A stretch of DNA of 64,000 bases from Bradyrhizobium sp. CCGE-LA001 (GCF_000296215.2 NZ_CP013949.1:5759501-5823500), one strand, 5' to 3'; positions 8,514-16,897 are shown, counted from the stretch's first letter. A program made the numbers and translations. The notes: generated by a model from the letters alone, not told the origin.

Positions 8514-9938
8514 ATGATCAATCAGCCTGCCATCCCGCCGCTTGCGCCCGAGCTGATCGACCAATTTCGCAAGATCGTGGGCGCCCGCCACGCCATCACC
8601 GATGCCAACGACATCGCGCCTTACGTCACCGAGGAGCGCAATCTGTTCCACGGCCGCTCGCCGCTGGTGCTGCGGCCGGGCTCGACCGCCGAGGTCTCGG
8701 AGATCTGCAAGCTCGCTTCGCAGCACAGGATCGCGCTGGTGCCGCAGGGCGGCAACACTGGCCTGGTCGGCGGCCAGACGCCGCACAATGGCGAGGTCGT
8801 GGTGTCGCTGCGCCGGCTCGACAAGATCCGCGAGGTCGACACCGCCTCCAACACCATGACCTGTGAGGCCGGCGTGGTGCTGCAGATCGCGCAACAGAAA
8901 GCATCGGAGGTCGACCGGCTGTTTCCGCTGTCGCTGGGCGCCGAGGGCAGCTGCACCATCGGCGGCAATCTCTCGACCAATGCCGGCGGCACAGCCGCGC
9001 TGGCCTATGGCGTGGCGCGCGAGATGGCGCTGGGGCTGGAAGTGGTGCTCGCCGACGGGCGCGTGCTGAACACGCTCTCGAAGCTGAAGAAGGACAACAC
9101 CGGCTACAATCTGCACAACCTATTCATCGGCGCGGAAGGCACGCTCGGCATCATCACCGCGGCGACGCTGAAGCTGTTTCCGAAGCCGCGATCGATCGAG
9201 ACGGCCTTCGTCGGCCTGAAATCGCCGGCGGCGGCGCTCAAGCTGCTGACGATCGCGCAAAGCGAAGCCGCCAACGCGCTGACGAGCTTCGAGCTGCTCT
9301 CGGAGATGGCGGTGGACTTCTCGGTCCGCCACGGCATCGACGTGCGCGATCCGCTTGACGCAAAGCATCCCTGGTACGTGCTGATGGAATTGTCTTCGCC
9401 CGGCGAGGACGCCCGCACGCCGCTGGAGACGATCCTGACCCGCGCCATGGAGGAGGAGATCGTCGACGACGCCGTGATCGCGGCGAGCCTCGCCCAGCGC
9501 AACGATTTCTGGAAGCTGCGCGAGGAGATGTCGGCGGCGCAGAAGCCGGAGGGCGGTTCGATCAAGCACGATATCTCGGTGCCGATCGCCGCCGTGCCTG
9601 ACTTCATCGCCGAGGCCGATGCCGCCGTGGTGAAGCTGATCCCCGGCGCACGGCCGGTGCCGTTCGGCCATCTCGGCGACGGCAATCTGCACTACAATGT
9701 CAGCCAGCCGGTCGGCGCCGACACCGCCGACTATCTGGCGCGCTGGCACGATGTGAACGCGGTGGTGTTCGAGATCGTGCTGCGCATGGGCGGCTCGATC
9801 TCGGCCGAGCACGGCATCGGCGTGCTCAAGCGCGACGAGCTGCCGGAGGTGAAGGACAAGACCGCGATCGAACTGATGCGGTCGATCAAGGCGATGCTCG
9901 ATCCGCACGGCATCATGAATCCGGGGAAGGTGCTGTGA
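8514..9938 (+). CDS. FAD-linked 2-hydroxyacid dehydrogenase (GlcD/D2HGDH family)
   Basis: The 474-residue protein has an N-terminal FAD-binding PCMH domain (VPQGGNTGLVGGQ, then GGNLSTNAGGTAALAYGVAR) and a C-terminal oxidase domain ending in the hallmark SAEHGIGVLKRDEL. It also shows PFGHLGDGNLHYNV, whose histidines belong to the metal-binding active site of D-2-hydroxyglutarate and D-lactate dehydrogenases. Substrate is probably a D-2-hydroxyacid, with 2-hydroxyglutarate my first guess. ATG 8514 is chosen over an earlier in-frame ATG at 8463 because the latter lies inside tsaC and GAAGAAGAG precedes 8514. The next gene overlaps it by 4 bp (GTGA). Confidence 0.9.
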   Translation: MINQPAIPPLAPELIDQFRKIVGARHAITDANDIAPYVTEERNLFHGRSPLVLRPGSTAEVSEICKLASQHRIALVPQGGNTGLVGGQTPHNGEVVVSLRRLDKIREVDTASNTMTCEAGVVLQIAQQKASEVDRLFPLSLGAEGSCTIGGNLSTNAGGTAALAYGVAREMALGLEVVLADGRVLNTLSKLKKDNTGYNLHNLFIGAEGTLGIITAATLKLFPKPRSIETAFVGLKSPAAALKLLTIAQSEAANALTSFELLSEMAVDFSVRHGIDVRDPLDAKHPWYVLMELSSPGEDARTPLETILTRAMEEEIVDDAVIAASLAQRNDFWKLREEMSAAQKPEGGSIKHDISVPIAAVPDFIAEADAAVVKLIPGARPVPFGHLGDGNLHYNVSQPVGADTADYLARWHDVNAVVFEIVLRMGGSISAEHGIGVLKRDELPEVKDKTAIELMRSIKAMLDPHGIMNPGKVL

Positions 9939-10378
9939 GCGCGCTCGCGATCGATGCGATCGGGGATGCCGACGTGGAGGACGTCGTTGCGCTGTGGCAG
10001 CGCTGCGGCCTGACGCGGCCCTGGAACGATCCGCATGCCGACATCGCGCTGGCGCGGCGGCGCGACAATTCGACAATCCTGCTCGGCCGCGACGACGGCG
10101 CGATCGTCGCGAGCGTCATGGTCGGCCATGATGGCCATCGCGGCTGGGTCTATTACGTCGCGGTCGATCCCGATTGCCAGAAGTGCGGCTATGGCCGCGT
10201 CATCATGGCCGCCGCCGAGGACTGGCTGCGGCGTGCGGGCATCGCCAAGCTCCAGCTCCTGGTCCGGCGCGAGAATGCGCAGGCCAACGCGTTCTACGGA
10301 TCGCTGGGCTTCGAGCTCTCGACGTCCGTGATGTTCCAGAAGTGGCTCGACGGCCGCGCGACCACGCCAAGTAACTGA
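9935..10378 (+). CDS. GNAT-family N-acetyltransferase (YpeA-like)
   Basis: A 147-residue protein of the GNAT fold. The acetyl-CoA binding segment is visible as VYYVAVDPDCQKCGYGRVIM (residues about 70-89), with the Q/R-x-x-G-x-G/A pattern represented by QKCGYGR. The C-terminus carries NAQANAFYGSLGFELS, typical of strand beta-6 and the following helix. It resembles YpeA, an acetyltransferase of unsettled substrate. The GTG start at 9935 overlaps the stop of the upstream dehydrogenase gene by 4 bp, so translation is coupled and the two genes form an operon. nudK follows 10 bp later. Confidence 0.85.
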   Translation: MSALAIDAIGDADVEDVVALWQRCGLTRPWNDPHADIALARRRDNSTILLGRDDGAIVASVMVGHDGHRGWVYYVAVDPDCQKCGYGRVIMAAAEDWLRRAGIAKLQLLVRRENAQANAFYGSLGFELSTSVMFQKWLDGRATTPSN

Positions 10379-10388
10379 GATCCCGCTC

Positions 10389-10970
10389 ATGACCATTTCC
10401 GATCGCGTCCGCATCAAGGACGTCCGCGTGCTCTCCGACAATTGGACGCCGCTGAAGAACACCACGTTCGAATACCGGCGCGCCAATGGCGAGTGGCAGA
10501 CGCAGCACCGCGAGACCTATGAGCGCGACAACGCCGCCACGGTGCTGCCCTACAACCGCGCGCGGCGCACGGTGATCCTGGTGAAGCAGTTTCGCCTGCC
10601 GGCGTTCATCCGCGGCTATGACGACCTCCTGATCGAGGCGGCCGCCGGCGTGCTCGATAACGCCGAGCCCGAGATGCGCATCCGCGCCGAAGCCGAGGAG
10701 GAAACTGGCTTTCGCCTGCACCATGTCCACAAGGTGTTCGAAGCGTTCATGAGCCCCGGCGCCCTCACCGAGAAGGTGCACTTCTTCGTCGCCGAATACG
10801 AGCCGGAAATGCGCGTCAGCGACGGCGGTGGCCTTGAACACGAGGGCGAGGACATCGAGGTGCTGGAGCTCGGCATCGACGAGGCGCTGGCGATGATCGC
10901 GGACGGACGGATCATCGACGCCAAGGCGATCATGCTGCTGCAATATGTGGCGCTACACGTGTTCAGGTGA
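10389..10970 (+). CDS. nudK: Nudix hydrolase, GDP-mannose pyrophosphatase NudK type
   Basis: The 193-residue protein closely follows the NudK layout: LSDNWTPLKNTTFEYRRANG near the start, AATVLPYN, then the Nudix box GVLDNAEPEMRIRAEAEEE and TGF. This box has the shortened spacing seen in E. coli NudK (GLLDNDEPE type), with the glutamates that bind magnesium kept. After it come FEAFMSPGALTEKVHFFVAEY and a C-terminal EDIEVLEL segment. NudK hydrolyses GDP-mannose and related nucleotide sugars. It ends the four-gene run starting at tsaC. The length equals that of E. coli NudK within a few residues. Confidence 0.92.
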   Translation: MTISDRVRIKDVRVLSDNWTPLKNTTFEYRRANGEWQTQHRETYERDNAATVLPYNRARRTVILVKQFRLPAFIRGYDDLLIEAAAGVLDNAEPEMRIRAEAEEETGFRLHHVHKVFEAFMSPGALTEKVHFFVAEYEPEMRVSDGGGLEHEGEDIEVLELGIDEALAMIADGRIIDAKAIMLLQYVALHVFR

Positions 10971-11159
10971 ACTTGCGAGAACGTGGACGCCGATGTTCCT
11001 AGCGTGACGGCCGCTTTGCTCCAGGCGAGCGGTACCTGGCCACCGCCGCAAGCCGGAAGCTGAAACAAAAAGTGAAAAAAGAGCGGGGATATTCCGCAAA
11101 GCTGACTTGATTTCTGCGTCCGCTATTCGCGTAGCGCAACTAGTTGATGAGTAAGCAGG

Positions 11160-11339
11160 ATGACTGATCAGCAATTGGCACTGCAAGCGATTAGCGAAGC
11201 GCAACTCATATTGGAAGAATACCTACGGCCCTGCCACAAGGATAATGCGTGCATCCTTGAAAAATTGGTGGAAGTTCTCGAATGCCCCGCCTTGATTGTT
11301 GCTGTAGGTCGATTGCAGCAGCAAGGCAGTTGCTCATGA
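11160..11339 (+). CDS. Small hypothetical protein, first of an overlapping gene pair
   Basis: A 59-residue frame (MTDQQLALQAISEAQLILEE near the start) from ATG 11160 to TGA 11339. It is leucine- and glutamate-rich, with cysteines at CHKDNACILEK and LECPALIV, and is probably a small helical cytoplasmic protein. An AGCAGG stretch abuts the ATG. The stop overlaps the start of the next gene by 4 bp (ATGA), which supports real translation and coupling. The DNA here is less GC-rich than the surrounding genes, which may mark acquired sequence. I do not recognise a family. Confidence 0.6.
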   Translation: MTDQQLALQAISEAQLILEEYLRPCHKDNACILEKLVEVLECPALIVAVGRLQQQGSCS

Positions 11340-11728
11340 GCAAGCCACTTCAATCGTTTGCTTTGGCCGTTTGCACTGCTGCGCTCTCATCATTCGACAT
11401 GACAAGCGTGCATGCTAAGCAGCAATGCGCCGCTGCAATGCCGGCAAATCCGCAAGGGCAATGGTGGTCCTATCGTCTCATCGACGGACGAAAGTGCTGG
11501 TACGCGGGCAAGCCCATGCTCTCGAAATCATTGCTGGCGTGGCCGACAGAGGCTTCCTCCGGACCCAGTTCTCGCGAAAAAGCTGATGGCGTTGTCATAG
11601 CTGGCAAGCCCGGCAATCCCTTAGATGCGCAAGCGTTGGCACTGGAAGAAGCCGACACCTTTGAAGAGCGATGGCGTGCCAGGATATCCGGCCAACAAGG
11701 CACGCAACCGATCGCTACTCGCAACTAG
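11336..11728 (+). CDS. Secreted hypothetical protein with a WWSYRLIDGRKCWY motif
   Basis: A 130-residue protein. Residues 1-27 form a signal peptide (KPLQSFALAVCTAALSSF, ending VHA-KQQ). The mature part opens with a short aromatic module containing GQWWSYRLIDGRKCWYAGKP, which resembles a motif I recall in small exported rhizobial proteins of unknown role. The rest is polar and probably disordered. ATG 11336 overlaps the stop of the upstream small gene by 4 bp. Base composition of the pair is lower in GC than neighbouring operons. Function is unknown; export to the periplasm is the only supported statement. Confidence 0.7.
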   Translation: MSKPLQSFALAVCTAALSSFDMTSVHAKQQCAAAMPANPQGQWWSYRLIDGRKCWYAGKPMLSKSLLAWPTEASSGPSSREKADGVVIAGKPGNPLDAQALALEEADTFEERWRARISGQQGTQPIATRN

Positions 11729-11901
11729 CGATCCCGAATCACGCTCGTCGTCAGCGAGGACTTTCTACCGTCGGTTCGCGGAGCAGCGCCGACGCTGCAC
11801 CATCCACATCTGCAATTCAGGCCTGCGTCCCCCCCGCCCCCGTTGAGCAACGCGAAAACTATCTCTACTCTGGCTCCAACCAAGAACCAGGAGACGCGCC
11901 C

Positions 11902-12831
11902 ATGTCCGCTCCGCGCGACGACGAATTCGGCTTTGCGCCCGACTATGATGCTCCCGTCCCTTACATGCAGCGCACGCGCGATTACTACGCGGCGATCGGC
12001 TACACCACGCCGTATCGCTGGGCGCACTACACCGAAGCGCCGTTTCAGCCGCTGAAGAAGCCGTTGTCGCAGTCACGCGTGACGATCATCACCACCGCTG
12101 CGCCGTTCGATCCCGCCAAGGGCGACCAGGGACCGGGCGCGGCGTATAATGGAGCTGCGAAATTCTACCAAGTCTATGACGGCGACACGTCGAAGTCGCA
12201 CGACCTGCGCATCTCGCATATCGGCTACGACCGCAAGCACACCGCGGCGACCGACAACGGCACCTGGTTTCCGCTGCCACAACTGCTGAAAGCGAGCGCT
12301 GCGGGGCGAATCGGCGAGGTCGCCCCGCGCTTCTTCGGCGCGCCGACCAACCGCAGCCATCGGGTCACGCTCGACACCGACGCGCCGGAGATCCTGGCGC
12401 GCTGCCTGGCCGACAAGGTCGACGTCGCCGTGCTGGTGCCGAACTGCCCGGTCTGTCATCAGACCACGGCGCTGGTGGCACGGCATCTGGAACGAAATGG
12501 CATCGCCACCGTGATCATGGGCTGCGCCAAGGACATCATCGAGCACGCGGCGGTGCCGCGCTTCCTGTTCTCGGACTTCCCGCTCGGCAATTCCGCCGGC
12601 AAGCCGCACGACATCGCCTCGCAGGCGCAGACGCTCGAGCTGGCCTTGAAACTGCTGGAGAGCGCGAGCGGCCCGCAGACGACGATGCAGTCGCCGCTGC
12701 GCTGGAGCGAGGACGCGTCCTGGAAGCTCGACTACAACAACGTCGCGCAACTCTCGCCCGAGGAACTGGCGCGCCGCCGCTCAGAATTCGACAAGCAGAA
12801 GGAGATCGCGCGCGGCAACCGCGCCGCCTGA
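11902..12831 (+). CDS. Glycine/sarcosine/betaine reductase selenoprotein B-like protein (GrdB family)
   Basis: This 309-residue protein resembles the GrdB/PrdB family known from the selenium-dependent reductases of anaerobes. A CxxC pair is present at Cys182-Cys185 (NCPVCHQTT), and GDTSKSHDLRISHIGYDRKH matches the family's N-terminal pattern. I see no in-frame TGA and no selenocysteine, so it is a cysteine or non-redox homologue. ATG 11902 follows CAGGAGACG. A class III CoA-transferase follows 36 bp later in the same direction. The true reaction in this probably aerobic organism is unknown; breakdown of a small amino or carboxylic acid together with CoA transfer is only a guess. Confidence 0.75.
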   Translation: MSAPRDDEFGFAPDYDAPVPYMQRTRDYYAAIGYTTPYRWAHYTEAPFQPLKKPLSQSRVTIITTAAPFDPAKGDQGPGAAYNGAAKFYQVYDGDTSKSHDLRISHIGYDRKHTAATDNGTWFPLPQLLKASAAGRIGEVAPRFFGAPTNRSHRVTLDTDAPEILARCLADKVDVAVLVPNCPVCHQTTALVARHLERNGIATVIMGCAKDIIEHAAVPRFLFSDFPLGNSAGKPHDIASQAQTLELALKLLESASGPQTTMQSPLRWSEDASWKLDYNNVAQLSPEELARRRSEFDKQKEIARGNRAA

Positions 12832-12867
12832 CGTCGTCCAACAATCAGAACAAGCTGGGAGAGCGAC

Positions 12868-14061
12868 GTGACGCGACCTTTCGAGGGCGTGAAGATCCTG
12901 GACTTCACGCAAGTGCTGGCCGGCCCCTATGCGAGCTACCAGCTCGCGCTGCTGGGGGCCGACGTCATCAAGGTCGAGCGGCGCGAGGGCGAGGACATGC
13001 GCCGCACGCCGCTCTCACGCGAATGGGCCGAGCGCGGCCTCGCGCCGGCATTCCAGGCCGTCAACGGCAACAAGCGCAGCCTGACGCTGGATTTGCAGAA
13101 GCCCGAGGCGATCGCGATCGTGAAGAAGCTCGCGGCGCAGGTTGACGTCGTCATGGAGAATTTCCGCCCCGGCGTGATGGACAAGCTCGGCATCGGCTAT
13201 GAGGCGCTCTCCGCGATCAATCCAAAGCTGATCTATTGCGCGGTCTCAGGCTTCGGCCAGACCGGACGCGACCGCCTGCGGCCCGGCTATGACGGCAAGA
13301 TGCAGGCGCTGTCGGGCATCATGGCGATCACCGGCCATCCCGAGACCGGGCCGACGCGCGCCGGCTTTGCGGTATGCGACGTGCTCTCGGGCGCGACGGC
13401 CGCCTTCGGCGTGTCGAGCGCGTTGTACCAGCGCGACCGCACCGGCAAGGGCCAGCTGATCGACGTCTCCATGCTGGAGGCGACGCTGGCGTTCCTTTCG
13501 GGCCAGATCGCGGATTGGTCGGTCGCCGGCCATCGCCAGCAATTGTCAGGCAACCAGGCGGTGAGCCGCAGGACCACGGCGAATTTGTTCAAGTGCGGCG
13601 ACGGCCACATCCTGCTCGCCGTCAACAACGAGAAGCAATACCGCGCGCTGATGTCGACGCTCGGCCGCGAGGACACGCTGACCGATCCACGCTTCGCCGA
13701 CTGGTTCTCCCGCAACGAGAACGAGCCGGCGCTACGCGCCATCATCGAGGAGGCGCTGGCGGCAAAACCGGCGCGCGAATGGGAGACGATCCTAGAAGAC
13801 GCCGGCGCGCCCTGCGCCAGCATCTGGAAGGTCGAGGAGGTGATCGACCATCCGCAGATTGCCGCGCGAGGTGCCATTCAAGAGCTGGATACGCCCTACG
13901 GCCGGCTGCGCTTCGCCGGCAGCGGATTCAAGCTCGCCCATGGCGGCGGCAGACTGGACCGCATGGCGCCGGAGCTCGGGGCGGATACGGATGCGGTGCT
14001 GGGCGAGCTGGGGCTCGATGCTGCGGAGATCGCGGAGCTGAGGGCGAGGGAGATTGTGTAA
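12868..14061 (+). CDS. Class III CoA-transferase (CaiB/BaiF family)
   Basis: The 397-residue protein shows the CaiB/BaiF fold: VKILDFTQVLAGPYASYQLA at the N-terminus, DVIKVERREGED, NGNKRSLTLDLQ, and VDVVMENFRPGVMDKLGIGY. The catalytic aspartate is expected in the segment around GFAVCDVLSG (about residue 170). Members move CoA between carboxylic acids such as formate/oxalate, succinate, or dicarboxylates. The specific acids cannot be read. The GTG start at 12868 has GGGAGAG upstream. It is the second gene after the GrdB-like protein, so both probably serve one catabolic step. A family A palindrome follows the stop. Confidence 0.9.
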   Translation: MTRPFEGVKILDFTQVLAGPYASYQLALLGADVIKVERREGEDMRRTPLSREWAERGLAPAFQAVNGNKRSLTLDLQKPEAIAIVKKLAAQVDVVMENFRPGVMDKLGIGYEALSAINPKLIYCAVSGFGQTGRDRLRPGYDGKMQALSGIMAITGHPETGPTRAGFAVCDVLSGATAAFGVSSALYQRDRTGKGQLIDVSMLEATLAFLSGQIADWSVAGHRQQLSGNQAVSRRTTANLFKCGDGHILLAVNNEKQYRALMSTLGREDTLTDPRFADWFSRNENEPALRAIIEEALAAKPAREWETILEDAGAPCASIWKVEEVIDHPQIAARGAIQELDTPYGRLRFAGSGFKLAHGGGRLDRMAPELGADTDAVLGELGLDAAEIAELRAREIV

Positions 14062-14071
14062 AACTCCGCCG

Positions 14072-14167
14072 CCGTAGGGTGGGCAAAGGCGCAACGCGCC
14101 GTGCCCATCATCTCACGATGTGCTGGGCGCGCGATGGTGGGCACGCTTCGCTTTGCCCACCCTACGG
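14072..14167. repeat. Dispersed palindromic repeat, family A, copy 1
   Basis: The element begins CCGTAGGGTGGGCAAAGGCG and ends with the inverse, CTTTGCCCACCCTACGG. Inside are a second pair of arms, CGTGCCCA and TGGGCACG. It lies between the convergent CoA-transferase and SRAP genes, where it could act as a bidirectional terminator. Copies 2-4 are at 23385, 49015 and 56275. Confidence 0.9.
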
Positions 14168-14176
14168 CACCAGTGA

Positions 14177-14941
14177 TCAAAACAACGACCCCTGCCCATC
14201 ATCCGCCGAGTTCGCCGCAACCTTCCGCACCACCTTCTTCGGCTTGGCCGCCTCGGCCTCCGCCTCCATCTCCTCCGCACTGATCGGCAACACCAGCTGC
14301 TCGTCGTCATTGGCGACGCGGTTGACGCGGGTGGAGACCGGGTGCCAGGCGAACTCGCCGATGCGCGGGGCGGTCAGCAGCGGCAGGATGGCATCGACCT
14401 CGTCGCCGCGACTGTCGAGCCAGCGTTCGAAATCGCGCGGGCTGATGGTGACGGGAACGCGGTCATGCAGCGCGGCGAGATCCTCGCCCGCCGCCGCCGT
14501 GACGATCGCGACCGTGTCGAGCTCCTCGCCGTTCGGCCCCATCCAGGTCTCGAACACCGCGGCGAAACCGATCGGCGCGCCGTCGGCGCGGTGAATGAAG
14601 AACGGCTGCTTGCGGCCGCCCTCCGTCTTCCATTCGTAATAGCCGTCCGCGGGGATCAGCCCGCGCCGCCGTCGGATCGCCTTCTTGAAGGCAGGCTTCT
14701 CTAGAATTGTCTCGGAGCGGGCGTTGATGAGGAGCGTGAACCCGCGGGGATCCTTGACCCAGGTCGGCAACAGGCCCCAGCGCATCAGGCGGAAATGCCG
14801 CGCGCTGTTCTCGATCCATACGACCGGAATCGGTTGTGTCGGGGCGACATTGTACCGGGGCGGGAAGTTGGGCTGCTCGACATAGCCGAACAGTTGCCGC
14901 AAAGCCGCGGGGGCCGAAGTTATGACGAAGCGTCCACACAT
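14177..14941 (-). CDS. yedK: SOS response-associated peptidase (SRAP; YedK/HMCES family)
   Basis: SRAP proteins form a thiazolidine cross-link with abasic sites in single-stranded DNA through Cys2 and so shield them. The 254 residues start MCGRFVIT, leaving Cys2 at the N-terminus after Met removal. NVAPTQPIPV, RARSET-like NARSETI, GYYEWK and the HDRVPVTI segment with its catalytic histidine all match. The C-terminus has an extra basic tail (EAEAAKPKKVVRKVAANS) beyond the core domain. No clear alphaproteobacterial LexA box is visible upstream. ATG 14941 is the only start that places the cysteine at position 2. Confidence 0.95.
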   Translation of the reverse strand: MCGRFVITSAPAALRQLFGYVEQPNFPPRYNVAPTQPIPVVWIENSARHFRLMRWGLLPTWVKDPRGFTLLINARSETILEKPAFKKAIRRRRGLIPADGYYEWKTEGGRKQPFFIHRADGAPIGFAAVFETWMGPNGEELDTVAIVTAAAGEDLAALHDRVPVTISPRDFERWLDSRGDEVDAILPLLTAPRIGEFAWHPVSTRVNRVANDDEQLVLPISAEEMEAEAEAAKPKKVVRKVAANSADDGQGSLF

Positions 14942-15018
14942 CCCAAACCGTCTATATCAGGCCGTCTATATAGGGTCCGTTCAGGTCCTTTTAACCCCGA
15001 ACGTTAACACTGCGGCCG

Positions 15019-15519
15019 ATGAGCTCAATGGCCTCCCAACCCGCGCGGACGCATGTACAGACGGGCCCCGAGGCGGCCGCCTGGGCCGAACGGCTGCGCG
15101 TGGCCAATATCAACCCGCGGACCGGGCTTGCCACCGACTATCTCAATCATTTCAATGAAGCGGTGATGCTGCTGGAAATGGTCCCTGACATGCCGGAATG
15201 TGCGGAAGACTTTTTGACCTGGTCGCCGCTGTCCTATGCCGAGCATTTCACGGCGTCGAATTTCAAGGCCCGGGATCTGGCCATCGAAGCCTATGAGAAG
15301 GCCGATCCCAGCGTGCGCGCGCAGTTCGATCATATCACGGACACCATGACCTCGATCCTGACCGCGGTCGGCTCGGCCATGCGCGAGGTCGAGAAGGACA
15401 CGACGCGCGTGCGGCTCGCCGAGCAGGCCACGGCCTGGGTCAAGCCGCTGATCGCGGCCTGCGGCGGCATCATCAATGGCGGCGCGGAGGCCGACATCGA
15501 CACCATCATGGCGAACTGA
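15019..15519 (+). CDS. Conserved hypothetical protein
   Basis: A 166-residue acidic, mostly helical cytoplasmic protein. There are no signal peptides or membrane segments. Recognisable stretches are ATDYLNHFNEAVMLLEMVPD and FTASNFKARDLAIEAYEKAD. It resembles conserved Hyphomicrobiales proteins of unknown function. ATG 15019 or 15028 can serve as start, since neither has a strong ribosome site. The stop lies 3 bp before the GTG of the Nudix gene, so the two are probably one transcript with coupled translation. No function is proposed. Confidence 0.75.
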   Translation: MSSMASQPARTHVQTGPEAAAWAERLRVANINPRTGLATDYLNHFNEAVMLLEMVPDMPECAEDFLTWSPLSYAEHFTASNFKARDLAIEAYEKADPSVRAQFDHITDTMTSILTAVGSAMREVEKDTTRVRLAEQATAWVKPLIAACGGIINGGAEADIDTIMAN

Positions 15520-15522
15520 GCC

Positions 15523-15957
15523 GTGGTATCGGCAGTTCAGCCATCCCATCCCCAGATCGCAGTCAGTGCCGCGATTTTCCGCGACGGCAAGGTGCTGCTG
15601 ACCCGCCGCGCCCGCTCGCCCGCCAAAGGGTTCTATTCGCTGCCCGGGGGCCGGGTCGAATTCGGCGAATCGCTGCACCAGGCCCTGCTGCGTGAAGTGG
15701 ACGAGGAAACCGGGCTTGCCATCGACATCGTCGGCCTTGCCGGCTGGCGCGAGGTGCTGCCGGCTTCGGCCGGTGCTGGCCATTATCTGATCATGTCCTT
15801 TGCCGCCCGCTGGGTGGCCAAGGAGCCGGCTCTGAACGACGAGCTCGACGACTACCGCTGGATCGCCCCGGATGCCCTGGCGGGCCTCGGCGACCTCAAG
15901 CTGACCGGAGGACTGGAGGAGGTCATCCAGTCCGCTGCGCGTCTGATCGGACCCTGA
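15523..15957 (+). CDS. Nudix hydrolase
   Basis: A 144-residue stand-alone Nudix protein. The box GRVEFGESLHQALLREVDEE followed by TGL matches the GX5EX7REUXEEXGU consensus exactly, so the magnesium-binding glutamates are all present. The N-terminal part (SAAIFRDGKVLLTRRARSP) is that of MutT/ADP-ribose or nucleoside-diphosphate hydrolases, but substrate cannot be assigned. The start is GTG 15523, 3 bp after the upstream stop. A 9-bp to 45-bp gap, depending on the start, separates it from the TIGR02301 gene, which suggests one operon of three genes. Confidence 0.88.
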   Translation: MVSAVQPSHPQIAVSAAIFRDGKVLLTRRARSPAKGFYSLPGGRVEFGESLHQALLREVDEETGLAIDIVGLAGWREVLPASAGAGHYLIMSFAARWVAKEPALNDELDDYRWIAPDALAGLGDLKLTGGLEEVIQSAARLIGP

Positions 15958-16002
15958 CGCCCCGCCTTGCGTCCACCGCCCCAAGGGGGCATACAGCCGC
16001 CG

Positions 16003-16380
16003 ATGTTCACGCGATTTCTGGCCATTTTTGCCCTGATTCTCGCCTGCGCCTGCGTGCCTGCCCGGGCCCAGGGCGTGGCGGCGCCGTTTGACGGCGACCT
16101 GCAGCGGCTGGCCGAGATCCTCGGCGGGCTGCATTATCTGCGCGGCATCTGCGGGTCCAACGAGGGCAACAAATGGCGCAACGAGATGCAGGCGCTGATC
16201 GATGCCGAAACACCCTCGGGCGAGCGCCGCTCCCGCATGATCGCCGGTTTCAACCGCGGCTATAACGGCTTTCAGCAGACCTACCGGAGCTGCACGCCGG
16301 CGGCGACGGTCGCGATCCGCCGCTATATCGAGGAAGGCTCGAAGATCTCGCGGGATCTGACGGCGCGCTACGCGAACTGA
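16003..16380 (+). CDS. TIGR02301-family exported protein
   Basis: A 125-residue protein with an N-terminal signal peptide (FTRFLAIFALILACACVPAR, cleaved after ARA). The mature part contains LQRLAEILGGLHYLRGICG, a second cysteine in YRSCTPAA, and an R-rich helical middle. This matches my memory of TIGR02301, a short alphaproteobacterial periplasmic family of unknown role in which the two cysteines are likely disulfide partners. ATG 16003 is preferred because it places the signal peptide at the terminus; a TTG at 15967 would add a proline-rich lead. Confidence 0.82.
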   Translation: MFTRFLAIFALILACACVPARAQGVAAPFDGDLQRLAEILGGLHYLRGICGSNEGNKWRNEMQALIDAETPSGERRSRMIAGFNRGYNGFQQTYRSCTPAATVAIRRYIEEGSKISRDLTARYAN

Positions 16381-16591
16381 GCTCATCTCTTCCGGCCGCG
16401 GGCAGACGCTGCTTCGCACGCTCCTCACCATGAGGGTTGGGCTGTGGCGCGTGCGGCTGGCACCCTGTCATCGACTTTGTTCACAGCCGTTAACCGTTCT
16501 TAAAGATGTGGCCTAGCGGTCGTTAACGCCCGTGCTACACCTCTCGCACAGCGCATCGCCGTGGATCGCGCCCCAGCCCTGACCGAGTTTC

Positions 16592-16858
16592 ATGAGCCAG
16601 CCGATTTCCTACGCCCCCGCCCGCGCGCCACTGCCCGATCACGAGCAGAAACAGGCCGCACTGAGCTATCTCAACGAAGCCTGGGCCGAAGCGCGCCATG
16701 ACGGCGTCGATGGCGACTGCCTGGCGCAGGCGAGCCTGTTCGCGGCCTTTGCCGAGTTGGTCGGAACGTATGGCGAGGACGCGGTGGCGAAATTCGTCGA
16801 GGGCTTTCCCGGCCGCATCCGCAACGGCGAATTCTCGGTCAGCCTCGCAAGGCAGTAG
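16592..16858 (+). CDS. Small conserved hypothetical protein
   Basis: An 88-residue soluble protein with no membrane segment. It contains HEQKQAALSYLNEAWAEARH, a DGDC-like VDGDCLAQASLFAAF and GEDAVAKFVEGFPGRI. The repeated helical pattern and alanine content suggest an all-helical fold. The gene stands alone between a 210-bp spacer upstream and a dyad (16879-16897) downstream. I recall similar short proteins in Bradyrhizobium but cannot name a family. The start at ATG 16592 fits the beginning of the conserved-looking sequence; no strong Shine-Dalgarno is visible. Confidence 0.65.
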   Translation: MSQPISYAPARAPLPDHEQKQAALSYLNEAWAEARHDGVDGDCLAQASLFAAFAELVGTYGEDAVAKFVEGFPGRIRNGEFSVSLARQ

Positions 16859-16878
16859 TAAGCCCTTCTCGAAAATGA

Positions 16879-16897
16879 CCCCGCCACATGGGCGGGG
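16879..16897. terminator. Possible hairpin terminator
   Basis: A 7-bp stem CCCCGCC/GGCGGGG with a 5-nt loop follows the stop codon at 16858 by 20 bp. It has no T-run, so it would be a weak or factor-assisted terminator. Confidence 0.45.

Noticed and set aside
11902..12831. Selenocysteine in the GrdB-like protein.
   Set aside because: There is no in-frame TGA before the normal stop, and no SECIS-like hairpin could be argued.
14942..15018. Possible LexA box upstream of the SRAP gene, expected from its SOS association.
   Set aside because: No GAAC-N7-GTTC or GTTC-N7-GTTC was found; only repeated GTCTATAT words are present.
16492..16510. TTAACCGTTCTTAA resembling a CtrA cell-cycle site.
   Set aside because: The spacing between TTAA halves is 6 bp, not the required 7, and the downstream gene has no known cell-cycle role.
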